Assembly (NCBI GenBank): GCA_913020155.1
Contig: CAJWBA010000019.1
Location: 1-38,711, forward strand
Length of the DNA: 38,711 nucleotides
Reading direction: 5' to 3'
Origin: an uncultured Flavobacteriales bacterium
GTDB lineage: Bacteria > Bacteroidota > Bacteroidia > Flavobacteriales > Flavobacteriaceae
In this document: positions 1 through 9,240 of the stretch, in pieces
Layout of the letters: each line of letters starts with the position of its first letter
Numbering within the stretch: the stretch's first letter is position 1
Position numbers and translations under genes: made by a program
The notes under the pieces: generated by a model
Database searches by the model: none
Told to the model about the DNA's origin: nothing
The model's input: the letters and a program-made list of their open reading frames with translations, nothing else

Positions 1-202
1 ATACAAGAACTTAAATACAATGATTTAGCTCTAATTTATTGTGTTTTTTTTAGATGCTAAAAACATCTGTTGTGGATATGTAATGATTAATGGCAACCCA
101 AAAGAAAATAAACTTTGTGTTGTAAAATCTAAAAGAGATTTTGTGCTTTAAATTATTGGTATTTGAATCCAAAAGAGGTTCACTATTTAAAGAAAAATCA
201 GC
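1..202. other. Intergenic stretch downstream of the porin gene
   Basis: No coding frame is convincing here. The only structure I see is an AT-rich inverted repeat at 124-142 (arms AAAATCT and AGATTTT, 5-base loop). It could act as a weak terminator for the minus-strand porin gene that ends at 203, but it lacks a clear U-tract beyond the stem. Confidence 0.4.
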
Positions 203-2287
203 TTAATTAAAAAAATTCCAAACCAGTCCAAAACGGATGACAAAATCCCGATAAGGATATCCAGGTGCGCTGAAATAGTTATAGTTTTCAAGGAGTGTAT
301 TGATGTGTTCGGCTTTTAGAAACAATCTGGTTTGTTGAACCTTTCCGTTTACAAAGAAATCTATCCTGGGAAAATCTCCTATCAGAACATCGTTTTGACG
401 GGTAAAATCACCCAACAGAGGATTGTATCGATCTGCGTAATATTTTGTAAAATAGTGCCCTGTAAAGCCAGTTTGTAAATACATGGCTTTTTTAAAAATA
501 TCTCGACTAAAACTCAAGGTTGTTCTCAAGTTCCATTCTGGAACATTTAATGGTTGGAAACTTTGAGAATCTTCAGAGCTTTCTGAATCGCTGGTTACTT
601 TTTGATATTGAGCTGTATTGGTCATCTCAAAATTCCCCAGTTTGAATTCTGAAGTATATCGAATCTTTAAATAATTTAGGGCATTGTTTGCTTGCTGTGG
701 TGCTGCCAAGTAAATATCATTAGGCGCTACATATAATATGCTATCTTGATCTACATCGGGATCCTCGGGACCGAGCTCAAATTTGGTAGTGTTAAAATAA
801 GTGTAATTGGAGATGAGTTGCCAGTGGGCGTAAAAACTTCCAAGCCAGAGATGTTTAAAATTGACAGAAAAATGTGTTGTGTTTTGATTTTCCAGATCAG
901 GGTTATGCCAATTGTATTTTAGGTAATCACTTTTGTAAAGTTGAAAATTAAAGTCAGGAGTTTGATTTCGGAAATTTGCTCGAGCAGTAAAGGAGGTTTT
1001 ATTGGGAAAATCATATTGTGCTTTGACTGCTATTTCGTCACTCAACAAGCTTCCGCTTACACTTTTTTGAAGACTTGCTTGCATCGAAAACCCCTTCCAT
1101 TGAAACTTCCAATCTCCATTGAAAAGAAGTTGGGTGGTTTTAATCTGATTGGGAACTGATTCTGATAAAACCTCATCTTCTTCAAAACCAAAAAAATAAT
1201 TGGATTGGACAGATGATATTCCTGCACGCAGTTTACCAGTGTATGGCGTTTTAAACTCCGTGTAAACTTGATTTTTGGTTCTCATAAGTTTAGCCAAGTC
1301 ATTTACTTTTGAAAAGCCAATTATTAAATCTCCAAAATGATCCGATCCCCTTGAATCTGTATAGGAATAATATCGAGATTCATCAAGAAATCGATGACCT
1401 ATTATGAGTTTGGTGCGGACAGAGTCTTTCGGAGATACTATGTTCCAATGATGATCGATAAAAGAACGCTTTCCTGCCAAAAGGCTTTCTGCCGATTTAA
1501 AGCGAACATCCAATACTGAACGATCCTTAAAATCAGGGTCTCCAGTTTCGAAAAGAAGGATTCCTTCATCATCAATACCTCCGTTTTCTTGGTTCTCGAT
1601 GGACTGATTGGAATAATGCCCCCACAAAGAATATCTTGTGTTGAAGGATTGATATTTAAATGAAAACTGAAAACGTTCATATGCTGATCTAAAATTGACA
1701 TACTTCCCCAGAGAGCGTGATCCTTTATAAGTAAACGCAAAATTAAATTGAGGGCTTATGTTTGCCGTTATGGTTGAATGGGCTATTCTTCCTTGCTCAA
1801 ATGTGGTTCGATAAAAAAGTTCAGTCAGTGGAGTTGGAACCTGAAAATACAACGACTCTGGTGCTTCAATGTAGCTAGAATGTTTTGAACGAGCCCCCAG
1901 ACTTGCAAGCAAAGACTTGGTTGAAAAATCATATCCCAATTTATTAAATGCATGACCCGTATTGGAAAAGGGCAATAATTCAAAATAATCCTTTCTCAAA
2001 AAATTCATCTTATACTCTTTCTGTATTGTTAAAGTTGTGTCTATGTATGTTGAGTCTCTATCTAAGGTGTAAATTGCGTACATCCGAACATTTATAGAGT
2101 CTTTCTGTATGGAATCTTTTTTATTTATCTCCTTTTTTTGAGATTTCTGAATTGATGATCTTTCTAATCCCGAGGAGGTCGTTTTTTTGGTTGTGAATTT
2201 TTTCTGATAATTGGCGCCAGAAATGCCTTGACCAAAAGTGATTGAGCTACTCATTAAAAAAAGTATAAAAAAGAATCTTTGGGTCAT
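203..2287 (-). CDS. Putative outer-membrane porin (Porin_10 type)
   Basis: This 694-residue protein begins with a signal peptide (MTQRFFFILFLMSSSITFGQ, cleavage expected after the FGQ). A Lys/Ser-rich linker of about 50 residues follows, then a long run of alternating polar and aromatic residues typical of outer-membrane beta-strands. The last residues (LVWNFFN) give an aromatic C-terminal strand, as expected for a barrel inserted by the BAM complex. Length, linker and position next to rnhB match the uncharacterised Porin_10 family of Flavobacteriaceae. Pore activity is inferred from the family name only. The gene diverges from rnhB across a 74-base spacer. Antisense open frames inside it (for example near 941-1159) are shadows. 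Confidence 0.85.
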   Translation of the reverse strand: MTQRFFFILFLMSSSITFGQGISGANYQKKFTTKKTTSSGLERSSIQKSQKKEINKKDSIQKDSINVRMYAIYTLDRDSTYIDTTLTIQKEYKMNFLRKDYFELLPFSNTGHAFNKLGYDFSTKSLLASLGARSKHSSYIEAPESLYFQVPTPLTELFYRTTFEQGRIAHSTITANISPQFNFAFTYKGSRSLGKYVNFRSAYERFQFSFKYQSFNTRYSLWGHYSNQSIENQENGGIDDEGILLFETGDPDFKDRSVLDVRFKSAESLLAGKRSFIDHHWNIVSPKDSVRTKLIIGHRFLDESRYYSYTDSRGSDHFGDLIIGFSKVNDLAKLMRTKNQVYTEFKTPYTGKLRAGISSVQSNYFFGFEEDEVLSESVPNQIKTTQLLFNGDWKFQWKGFSMQASLQKSVSGSLLSDEIAVKAQYDFPNKTSFTARANFRNQTPDFNFQLYKSDYLKYNWHNPDLENQNTTHFSVNFKHLWLGSFYAHWQLISNYTYFNTTKFELGPEDPDVDQDSILYVAPNDIYLAAPQQANNALNYLKIRYTSEFKLGNFEMTNTAQYQKVTSDSESSEDSQSFQPLNVPEWNLRTTLSFSRDIFKKAMYLQTGFTGHYFTKYYADRYNPLLGDFTRQNDVLIGDFPRIDFFVNGKVQQTRLFLKAEHINTLLENYNYFSAPGYPYRDFVIRFGLVWNFFN

Positions 2288-2296
2288 GAAAGAATG

Positions 2297-2304
2297 TAAT
2301 TTTG
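2297..2304 (+). promoter_or_regulatory. Candidate -7 box for rnhB
   Basis: TAATTTTG matches the Bacteroidota -7 consensus TAnnTTTG. The nearest upstream TTG (2279-2281) leaves only 15 bases, slightly short of the usual 17-23. It lies in the spacer between the divergent porin and rnhB genes and would give a leader of roughly 50 bases. Confidence 0.33.
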
Positions 2305-2361
2305 ATTGCGAAGTTAAATAATTGTAAGTAATTTGAAATGAGAATGATTAAATATTAAAAG

Positions 2362-2958
2362 ATGCTAAGCTTACAATTACTCACGGGACTTGAGGCAGGA
2401 ACAGATGAAGCAGGCAGAGGTTGTCTTGCAGGACCTGTCACTGCCGCTGCTGTAATTCTTCCAGCTGATTTTGATATACCCCTTTTAAATGACTCCAAAA
2501 AGTTAACCGAAAAGCAAAGACAGTTTCTTAGGCCCATTATTGAAAATAAAGCAATAACATACGCGATAGCTCATTGCTCACCAGAAGAAGTTGATACCAT
2601 TAACATTCTGAATGCCTCCATAAAAGCAATGCACAGAGCACTTGAAAAACTTGATCCTTGCCCCAGTCATATTCTTGTGGATGGGAATCGTTTTCATTCC
2701 TTTAAAAAAATTCCACACCAGTGCATTGTGAAAGGAGATGGTAAATACCAAAATATTGCCGCAGCATCTATTCTTGCAAAAACCTACAGAGATGATTTGA
2801 TGATTGATCTGGATTTAAAATACCCCAAATATGAATGGAAAAAAAATAAAGGATATCCCACTAAAAAACATCGTGAAGCCATACTCAACCAAGGAATAAC
2901 TCCACAGCACAGAAAAACTTTTAGATTACTTTCAGAACAATTACAAATTAAATTCTGA
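2362..2958 (+). CDS. rnhB: Ribonuclease HII
   Basis: This 198-residue enzyme cleaves the RNA strand of RNA-DNA hybrids and removes single ribonucleotides from DNA. The type II signature is plain at residues 13-20 (GTDEAGRG), carrying the paired catalytic Asp15 and Glu16. The third acidic residue is Asp107 in LVDGN, and the C-terminal part has the conserved [12 protein letters not shown] stretch. The length is normal for the family. The ATG at 2362 is preceded by an A-rich stretch typical of flavobacterial starts. The lipoprotein gene starts 32 bases downstream, so the two probably share a transcript. Confidence 0.97.
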   Translation: MLSLQLLTGLEAGTDEAGRGCLAGPVTAAAVILPADFDIPLLNDSKKLTEKQRQFLRPIIENKAITYAIAHCSPEEVDTINILNASIKAMHRALEKLDPCPSHILVDGNRFHSFKKIPHQCIVKGDGKYQNIAAASILAKTYRDDLMIDLDLKYPKYEWKKNKGYPTKKHREAILNQGITPQHRKTFRLLSEQLQIKF

Positions 2959-2990
2959 GTTTCTTATTTTTGAACTTTATTAACTATCCT

Positions 2991-5483
2991 ATGACTCAAT
3001 TAACCTTGCTTCAGCTTTTAAAAAAAACATACCGGCTTGGATCTTTAGCTGTTCTTCTAATTTTTTTGTGGAGTTGCCAAACAAACAACAGTAAATTCAG
3101 TCGGCTTAACGATTGGATTCCACAAAACAGCAGTTGGGTGATTCAAATCAACGACATCAATACTCTTATTAGCGAACTTACCAATAATGAGGTGTTTAGA
3201 GAAATAAAATCACTTAACCCAAATCTAACCTCTGACATCTCACGTTTACTCCAAGAAACCCCCGACGTAAAAAGTTTGATATGCATAACTACCGTTGGAA
3301 AAAATCCAAGTGTACTAACCCACATCTATAAGGCACCGATTGATTCTACTCAAATAACAGGAACTTCCATTGACTATAGTAAATTTAAAATCAATATTGA
3401 AAAAAGTGAAAAAAACATTCTTTACAGTACGAATATTCAGGGTTACACCTTGCGATCTACTTCCCAATTGTTAATTGAAAATTATATCCGTAAATTTCAA
3501 CAAAAAGATAAAAAAATAAGACAAGACAATCTTTTCGACAAAATCTACACCACTCTGGACACCAGCGCCCCTCTCAACTTTCTGGTTCAACCCCAGGCTG
3601 AAGAATTGATTGTAGAAGCAATTGGAAGTATTCCGTTATTTCCAAAAATCAACCACGATTGGAATGCTTATGATATTGATTTTGAAAATTCTGGATTCAG
3701 CTTAGATGGCTTGATTGCTGTTCAAGATTCATTAGGGGATCCCATGGGGATTCTCAAAGAAAACGATGCTCAAAAAATACTTTTAGATCAACTAGCTCCA
3801 GAAAACAGCACCTCTTTTTTATCTATTCCCCTAAATAATGCGCTCAAAACCGAAGATGCATTCAAGCGATGGGTTCTTCACCAAAATATTGCTCTTCCAC
3901 AAATCAACCTAAAAGCCCTGAGTAATGTAGATGAGATCGGATGGATTGAATTGGGCTCTGAAATCGTTTTACTTTTCCACTCTCAAAATGAGAAACTAGC
4001 TCAAGAATACCTCTTGCCCAAGTTAGAAAATGGTAAAAATTTCCGAGAAATTTCCTATTATCCCACAAAACTTCCTGATGATATTCTTTTGTTCTCTAAA
4101 GTTATTGGGTCTAAAGTAAAACCCAAATGGGGAGCTGTCATTGAAAACTTTTTTGTTTTTACAGCGAGTGAACAAGCCATTAAAACAGTTATTAGTAATC
4201 ACAAAGACGGAAGTACTTTAAGTAAAAATATAATTTACAATACATTCAAAGAAACTCTGGTCTCTCAAAGTTCGATCTATTGGATTGCTCAAACAAAAGC
4301 TTTGATTGAATTTTGGGAAAATAACAAAAAGAGGAAACCTTGGTCAAAACTGGATACGAAACGATTTCCTTTTGTTGCCTTTCAAGGAACTTTAGAAAAT
4401 AGCTTTATACACTTGCATTTCAGAATTCATGAAAATGAATTAAAAGTGATTCAAAATTCAGTTTCTAACCAATACCTTTTACAGCTAGAAGCTCCTCTAA
4501 GTTCTCCGCCACAATGGCTCAAAAACCACAGAACTAAGGGAATGGATGTTTTGGTTCAAGACATTAACAATAAGCTTTACTTGTTTTCTGATAAAGGGAA
4601 TTTGTTTTGGAAAAAACAATTACCTGGAAACATTCAAGGTCGGATTCAGCAGGTTGATTTATACAAAAACAAACGACTTCAAATGGCTTTTAGGACTGAA
4701 GATAAATTCTTTGTATTGGATCGAAATGGAAAAATAGTAAAACCTTTTTCAATAAAAATTTCCAGTACAGAACCCATTCAACCCTTAGCTGTGTTTGATT
4801 ATGATCAAAGAAGAGATTATCGTTTTGTTTTGACTCGAGGAAATAATTTGCAAATGTTTAATTCAAAGGGTAAAAAAGTATCTGGTTTTAAATTCAAAAA
4901 GACCAAAACCCCAATCATTAACCCTCCTGTTCATATTCGAATCAATCAAAAAGATTACATTGCAATTCAAGAGGAGAGTGGAAAACTTAGCCTTTTAAAC
5001 CGAACTGGAAAAGAACGGGTTAAAGTAAAAGGGAATATTGCTTTTTCTGGAAATTCAGTAAATTCTTACCTAAAAACATTTACTACCTCAGATAAAAATG
5101 GAGACCTGATTCAAATTGATGTCAAAGGAAACATCGTAAAAACAAATTTAGATTTAGAAAAAGGTCACCAAATTGCAACCACAACCAAATCTTTGGTATC
5201 CCAATCGAATAACATTTTAAACATTAAAGGAATTCCGATTACGCTACCCTTTGGACGTTACACTGCTCCGAAGATTTTTTATATCAACAACATTATTTAT
5301 GTAACTACTACCGATCTGGACGCACAAAAAGTTTATCTCTACTACAGCAATGGAACTTCTGTAAAAGGGTTTCCTGTTTATGGGACTTCAGCAGCTGATT
5401 TGACGAATGCAGACAAGGATAGAGCCTTAGAACTTGTAGTTCAGTCAGAAAGTAATGGGATAATTATTTATGGAATTAATTAG
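2991..5483 (+). CDS. Large lipoprotein of unknown function
   Basis: I chose the ATG at 2991 (830 residues). A TTG at 2970 in the same frame would add seven residues before the signal sequence. The N-terminus is a lipoprotein signal with a hydrophobic core and lipobox LWSC (acylated Cys29), so the protein is membrane-anchored. Residues about 30-500 contain no motif I can name, though the layout recalls large DUF3352-like envelope proteins. From about 510 to the end, short strands with recurring YLFSDKGN and FVLDRNGKIV type motifs suggest a PQQ/WD-like beta-propeller. It follows rnhB closely, and its stop codon overlaps the lipB stop by a few bases on the opposite strand. No function is assigned. 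Confidence 0.85.
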   Translation: MTQLTLLQLLKKTYRLGSLAVLLIFLWSCQTNNSKFSRLNDWIPQNSSWVIQINDINTLISELTNNEVFREIKSLNPNLTSDISRLLQETPDVKSLICITTVGKNPSVLTHIYKAPIDSTQITGTSIDYSKFKINIEKSEKNILYSTNIQGYTLRSTSQLLIENYIRKFQQKDKKIRQDNLFDKIYTTLDTSAPLNFLVQPQAEELIVEAIGSIPLFPKINHDWNAYDIDFENSGFSLDGLIAVQDSLGDPMGILKENDAQKILLDQLAPENSTSFLSIPLNNALKTEDAFKRWVLHQNIALPQINLKALSNVDEIGWIELGSEIVLLFHSQNEKLAQEYLLPKLENGKNFREISYYPTKLPDDILLFSKVIGSKVKPKWGAVIENFFVFTASEQAIKTVISNHKDGSTLSKNIIYNTFKETLVSQSSIYWIAQTKALIEFWENNKKRKPWSKLDTKRFPFVAFQGTLENSFIHLHFRIHENELKVIQNSVSNQYLLQLEAPLSSPPQWLKNHRTKGMDVLVQDINNKLYLFSDKGNLFWKKQLPGNIQGRIQQVDLYKNKRLQMAFRTEDKFFVLDRNGKIVKPFSIKISSTEPIQPLAVFDYDQRRDYRFVLTRGNNLQMFNSKGKKVSGFKFKKTKTPIINPPVHIRINQKDYIAIQEESGKLSLLNRTGKERVKVKGNIAFSGNSVNSYLKTFTTSDKNGDLIQIDVKGNIVKTNLDLEKGHQIATTTKSLVSQSNNILNIKGIPITLPFGRYTAPKIFYINNIIYVTTTDLDAQKVYLYYSNGTSVKGFPVYGTSAADLTNADKDRALELVVQSESNGIIIYGIN

Positions 5484-6190
5484 GTATAAACAAACTTTGC
5501 TTCAAACAAATTTTGAAAGTGCTTGGCGAGCTTTTCTTTTACTTCTATTAGTGAAATTTCTTTTTTAAGTTCAGCCTCTAGGGAAGTAACTCCTTTGCCT
5601 TTGATTCCACAGGGAATAATATAGTCAAAGTAAGCCAAATCAGTATTTACATTAAATGCAAACCCGTGCATTGTTACCCAACGACTCGCCTTTACTCCTA
5701 GAGCACATATTTTTCGAGCAAAAGGGGTTCCTACATCCAACCAAACTCCTGTTTCACCGGGGCTTCGGGTTCCCTCCAAACCGAAATCTTTCAAGGTTAA
5801 AATAACCATTTCTTCAAGTAATCGGAGGTATTTGTGTATGTCAGTAAAAAAGTTCTCTAAATCTAAAATAGGATAACCAACCACTTGACCCAGACCATGA
5901 AAAGTTATATCTCCACCTCTGTTTGTTTTATAGTATTCTATTCCGCGATCTTGAAGTTGCTCTTCGTTGAGAAGCAAATGATCGATGGTTCCGCTTTTAC
6001 CAAGAGTAATTACTGGCGGGTGTTCTACCCACAAAAAATAATTAGGCGTTGGCTGCTGAGTTTCATTTCTTCGATTCAACATTTTGAGATCTACAATTTC
6101 TTTCAAAAGTTTTTCTTGAAAATCCCAAGCCGGTTGATAAGTGGTGTTTTTTAATTCTTTTACTTGTATTTTTTTGTTTAAAACACCCAT
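5480..6190 (-). CDS. lipB: Lipoyl(octanoyl) transferase
   Basis: LipB moves octanoate from acyl carrier protein to the lipoyl domains of 2-oxoacid dehydrogenases and the glycine cleavage system, the first step of lipoate synthesis. The 236-residue protein has the family signature RGGDITFHGLGQVVGYPI at about 92-109. The catalytic Lys160 lies in ARKICALGV and the catalytic Cys194 in PCGIKGKGVTSL. I start it at the ATG at 6190, not the TTG three bases upstream, because this ATG shares bases with the stop of the small membrane-protein gene (TGATG). That arrangement implies translational coupling. It converges with the lipoprotein gene, and the two stop codons overlap. Confidence 0.96.
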   Translation of the reverse strand: MGVLNKKIQVKELKNTTYQPAWDFQEKLLKEIVDLKMLNRRNETQQPTPNYFLWVEHPPVITLGKSGTIDHLLLNEEQLQDRGIEYYKTNRGGDITFHGLGQVVGYPILDLENFFTDIHKYLRLLEEMVILTLKDFGLEGTRSPGETGVWLDVGTPFARKICALGVKASRWVTMHGFAFNVNTDLAYFDYIIPCGIKGKGVTSLEAELKKEISLIEVKEKLAKHFQNLFEAKFVYT

Positions 6191-6351
6191 CAATAACGAT
6201 TAGTATTATTCAAAATAACAAGTGCTGCGATTACTCCAGGAACCCATCCGCATAGAGTTAAGATGAGGACAATGACGATGGATCCACAACCTTGATCTAT
6301 TACAGCAAGGGGAGGAAAAAGTATGGAAAGTAAGACACGAACAAGACTCAA
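6190..6351 (-). CDS. Pmp3/YqaE family small membrane protein
   Basis: This 53-residue hydrophobic protein has the Pmp3/YqaE signature: LLSILFPPLAV, then a GCG turn, then a second membrane helix ending LCGWVPGVIAALVIL. It is an inner-membrane protein of the stress-associated proteolipid family, and its biochemical role is unknown. The frame has no ATG. A TTG at 6393 would add 14 residues that the family lacks, whereas the TTG at 6351 gives MSLVRVLLSILFPP, the usual family N-terminus, with an A-rich run just upstream. Its TGA overlaps the lipB ATG. It diverges from lysS. Confidence 0.85.
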   Translation of the reverse strand: MSLVRVLLSILFPPLAVIDQGCGSIVIVLILTLCGWVPGVIAALVILNNTNRY

Positions 6352-6432
6352 AGCGTTTTTTTTTAGCAAGATAATAAAAATTGAATTTTTCAATTGATGT
6401 AATCCCCTATCTTTACTAAAATTTTTGACACT

Positions 6433-8124
6433 ATGGCTGCATTGAGCGAACAGGAAATTATCCGAAGAAAAAAACTTAAAAAAATTAAAGCGTTGGGGAT
6501 TGACCCTTATCCTGCTGCACTCTATCCTGTAAACGAATTTTCAGCTTCCATAAAAAACAACTATGTTGAAGGAAAAGAAGTAATTGTTGCTGGACGTCTA
6601 ATGTCAAGAAGAATTCAGGGTAAAGCAAGCTTTGCCGAAGTTCAGGATAGTCAAGGAAAAATTCAAGTGTATTTTAACAGAGATGAAATCTGTACAAGCG
6701 AAGACAAGACACTTTATAACGAAGTTTACAAAAAATTACTTGATATTGGAGACATCATCGGCATTGAAGGAATACTTTTTACAACCCAAGTGGGTGAGCA
6801 TACAATTTTAGTTAAAAAATTTGACCTCCTAAACAAAACTCTACGACCACTTCCGTTGCCCAAAACAGATTCTGATGGAAATACGTATGACGAATTTAAT
6901 GACCCTGAGTTACGATATCGTCAGCGCTATGTTGATTTAATTGTCAATCCAAAAGTTAAAGATACTTTCATCAAAAGAACTAAAATAACGAACAGCATAA
7001 GGGAGTATTTTAATTCAAAAGATTATCTAGAAGTTGAGACCCCTATTCTGCAACCCCTACCAGGTGGGGCATCTGCTCGTCCGTTTATGACACATCACAA
7101 TGCACTCGATGTTCCTTTGTATCTTAGAATTGCCAATGAGCTTTATCTCAAGCGATTGATTGTTGGAGGTTTGGATGGGGTTTATGAATTTTCAAAAGAT
7201 TTTAGAAACGAAGGAATGGATAGAACTCATAATCCTGAGTTTACGGTAATGGAACTTTATGTTGCTTACAAAGATTACTTCTGGATGATGGAGAATACTG
7301 AAAAACTTCTTGAAAAGGTAGCTGTTGATTCCACGGGTAATTGTGCTGTTCAAGTTGGGAAACACTCCATAGACTTTAAAGCTCCTTATCCGAGAATACC
7401 TATCCTCAAAGCAATTAAAAATCAAACTGGAATTGATGTTTCTGAGATGGATGAAAATACCCTAAGAAACACTGCACGAGAATTGGGAATTGAGGTGGAT
7501 GACACTATGGGAATTGGTAAATTGATTGATGAAATTTTTGGAGAAAAATGTGAGCATCATTACATTCAGCCAACATTCATTATTGACTACCCCAAAGAAA
7601 TGAGTCCTTTGACCAAAGAGCATCGATCCAACCCTAAGCTTACAGAAAGGTTTGAGCTTATGGTCAACGGGAAAGAATTGGCCAATGCATACTCAGAGTT
7701 GAACGATCCCATTGACCAGAGAGAGCGTTTTGAAGAGCAATTTAAATTAAGTGAAAAAGGAGATGACGAGGCTATGTTCATCGATCAGGATTTCTTGAGA
7801 GCTCTGGAGTACGGAATGCCCCCTACCTCTGGAATTGGAATTGGAATTGATCGTTTGGTCATGCTAATGACCAACAACAGTTCAATTCAGGAGGTTTTGT
7901 TTTTTCCACAAATGAGACCCGAAAAGAAAGCTGTAGAAATGACCGAAGACGAGAAATTCATTTTTTCATTGCTGAAAAAAGAGGATTCTGTTGATCTCAA
8001 TGAATTGAAAAAGCAAGCTGGTCTGAGCAACAAAAAATGGGATAAAGCCATCAAAGGGCTTACCAAAATTGGTAGTGCCAAAGTTATCAAAAACGAGGAA
8101 GGCCTGTGGATTAGTCTTGGATAG
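6433..8124 (+). CDS. lysS: Lysyl-tRNA synthetase, class II
   Basis: This 563-residue enzyme charges tRNA-Lys. An N-terminal OB-fold that binds the anticodon (about 50-145) precedes the class II catalytic core. Motif 1 lies around GGASARPF (about 211-218), motif 2 is FRNEGMDRTHNPEFT (257-271) and motif 3 is GIGIGIDRLVMLM (467-479). Residues from about 500 to 563 form an extra C-terminal segment rich in Lys and Glu that reads like a small helical or winged-helix appendage, beyond the usual 500-residue LysRS. Such tails are common in Bacteroidota. A weak -7 like box (TATCTTTA, 6409-6416) lies just upstream. Confidence 0.97.
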   Translation: MAALSEQEIIRRKKLKKIKALGIDPYPAALYPVNEFSASIKNNYVEGKEVIVAGRLMSRRIQGKASFAEVQDSQGKIQVYFNRDEICTSEDKTLYNEVYKKLLDIGDIIGIEGILFTTQVGEHTILVKKFDLLNKTLRPLPLPKTDSDGNTYDEFNDPELRYRQRYVDLIVNPKVKDTFIKRTKITNSIREYFNSKDYLEVETPILQPLPGGASARPFMTHHNALDVPLYLRIANELYLKRLIVGGLDGVYEFSKDFRNEGMDRTHNPEFTVMELYVAYKDYFWMMENTEKLLEKVAVDSTGNCAVQVGKHSIDFKAPYPRIPILKAIKNQTGIDVSEMDENTLRNTARELGIEVDDTMGIGKLIDEIFGEKCEHHYIQPTFIIDYPKEMSPLTKEHRSNPKLTERFELMVNGKELANAYSELNDPIDQRERFEEQFKLSEKGDDEAMFIDQDFLRALEYGMPPTSGIGIGIDRLVMLMTNNSSIQEVLFFPQMRPEKKAVEMTEDEKFIFSLLKKEDSVDLNELKKQAGLSNKKWDKAIKGLTKIGSAKVIKNEEGLWISLG

Positions 8125-8211
8125 AATTTTTGTCCAGGTTTAATTAAAAAAAACTTTATGTTGTGTTTGTAAAGCAATTGAAGTTCATCGAGTCATTAAT
8201 ATGATTTTAAT

Positions 8212-9174
8212 ATGTATCCACTAAAATTTAAACCCATTCTAAAAGATCGCCTCTGGGGAGGTAGCAAACTAAAAGATATTTTAGGGAAAAATTTACCCCA
8301 CGACAAGGTCGGAGAAAGTTGGGAGATTTCAGCTGTTGAAGGAGCTGTTTCAGTTGTAGTCAACGGAGCTTTTAAAGGAATGAGTTTTCAAGACATCATC
8401 AATAAAAACTCCATTGATGTTTTGGGAGAGAATGTTGTAAAACGATTTGGAAAAAAATTTCCTATTCTCATCAAGTTTATCGATGCAAAACTGGACTTGT
8501 CCATTCAGCTGCACCCAGATGATGAGTTGGCAAAAAAACGCCACAATTCTCTTGGCAAAAAAGAGATGTGGTATGTAATGAATGCTCCAAAAAAAGCAAG
8601 TTTGATTATTGGATTCAATAAAACTATTCGAAAAAAAGAATATGAGAAAAGTTTAAAAGAGAATACTCTTTTAGATATATTGAATTACGAAAGTGTAAAA
8701 GAAGGGGATGCTTTTTTTATAAATACTGGAAAAATTCATGCTATTGGTGCTGGTGTTCTTTTAGCCGAAATTCAACAAACTTCTGATATTACTTACCGAG
8801 TTTTTGATTTTAACCGAAAAGACAAAAACAACAAACTACGAGAATTACACAGCAATATGGCTTTGGATGCCTTGGACTTTAATCGGAAAGATGATTTTAG
8901 GATTAGCTATTCAAAAAGAAAAAATAGGTCCAACAAAATAGTGACTTGTCCATACTTTAACACCAATTTCATTCACCTCAATAAAGATTGTGAAATCGAT
9001 CTTTCAGAACGAGATTCCTTTACTATTTACATCTGTGTTTTTGGGTCTGCTAAAGTAGAAACGGAATTTGAAAATGTCCTTCTCGAAAAAGGAGAAACCA
9101 CATTAATCGCAGCTCAAAACAAGTTTGTTTCCTTTATAACTTCAGAAATAAAATTACTTGAAGTTTCCCTCTAA
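8212..9174 (+). CDS. manA: Mannose-6-phosphate isomerase, class I
   Basis: The enzyme interconverts fructose 6-phosphate and mannose 6-phosphate, feeding GDP-mannose and surface polysaccharide synthesis. The 320-residue protein has the cupin zinc site: SIQLHPDD with His101, then GKKEMWYVM with Glu118, and later a His in GKIHAIGAG. The motif AEIQQTSDITYRVFDF typical of short bacterial type I isomerases follows. The length fits the short form. The start at 8212 lies 87 bases after lysS, and the spacer shows no convincing terminator, so co-transcription with lysS is possible. Confidence 0.95.
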   Translation: MYPLKFKPILKDRLWGGSKLKDILGKNLPHDKVGESWEISAVEGAVSVVVNGAFKGMSFQDIINKNSIDVLGENVVKRFGKKFPILIKFIDAKLDLSIQLHPDDELAKKRHNSLGKKEMWYVMNAPKKASLIIGFNKTIRKKEYEKSLKENTLLDILNYESVKEGDAFFINTGKIHAIGAGVLLAEIQQTSDITYRVFDFNRKDKNNKLRELHSNMALDALDFNRKDDFRISYSKRKNRSNKIVTCPYFNTNFIHLNKDCEIDLSERDSFTIYICVFGSAKVETEFENVLLEKGETTLIAAQNKFVSFITSEIKLLEVSL

Positions 9175-9240
9175 TTTGTTCGAATGATTAAACCTTTTTG
9201 TGGTTATTTAATCTTATTGAAATCCTTAAAAATAATTTTT

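Noticed and set aside
941-1159. Open frame antisense to the porin gene
   Set aside because: It is a shadow of the well-supported 694-residue coding frame, with no start signal or recognisable domain.
8125-8211. Promoter for manA in the lysS-manA spacer
   Set aside because: No TAnnTTTG match with a spaced TTG is present; the closest candidates have two or more mismatches.
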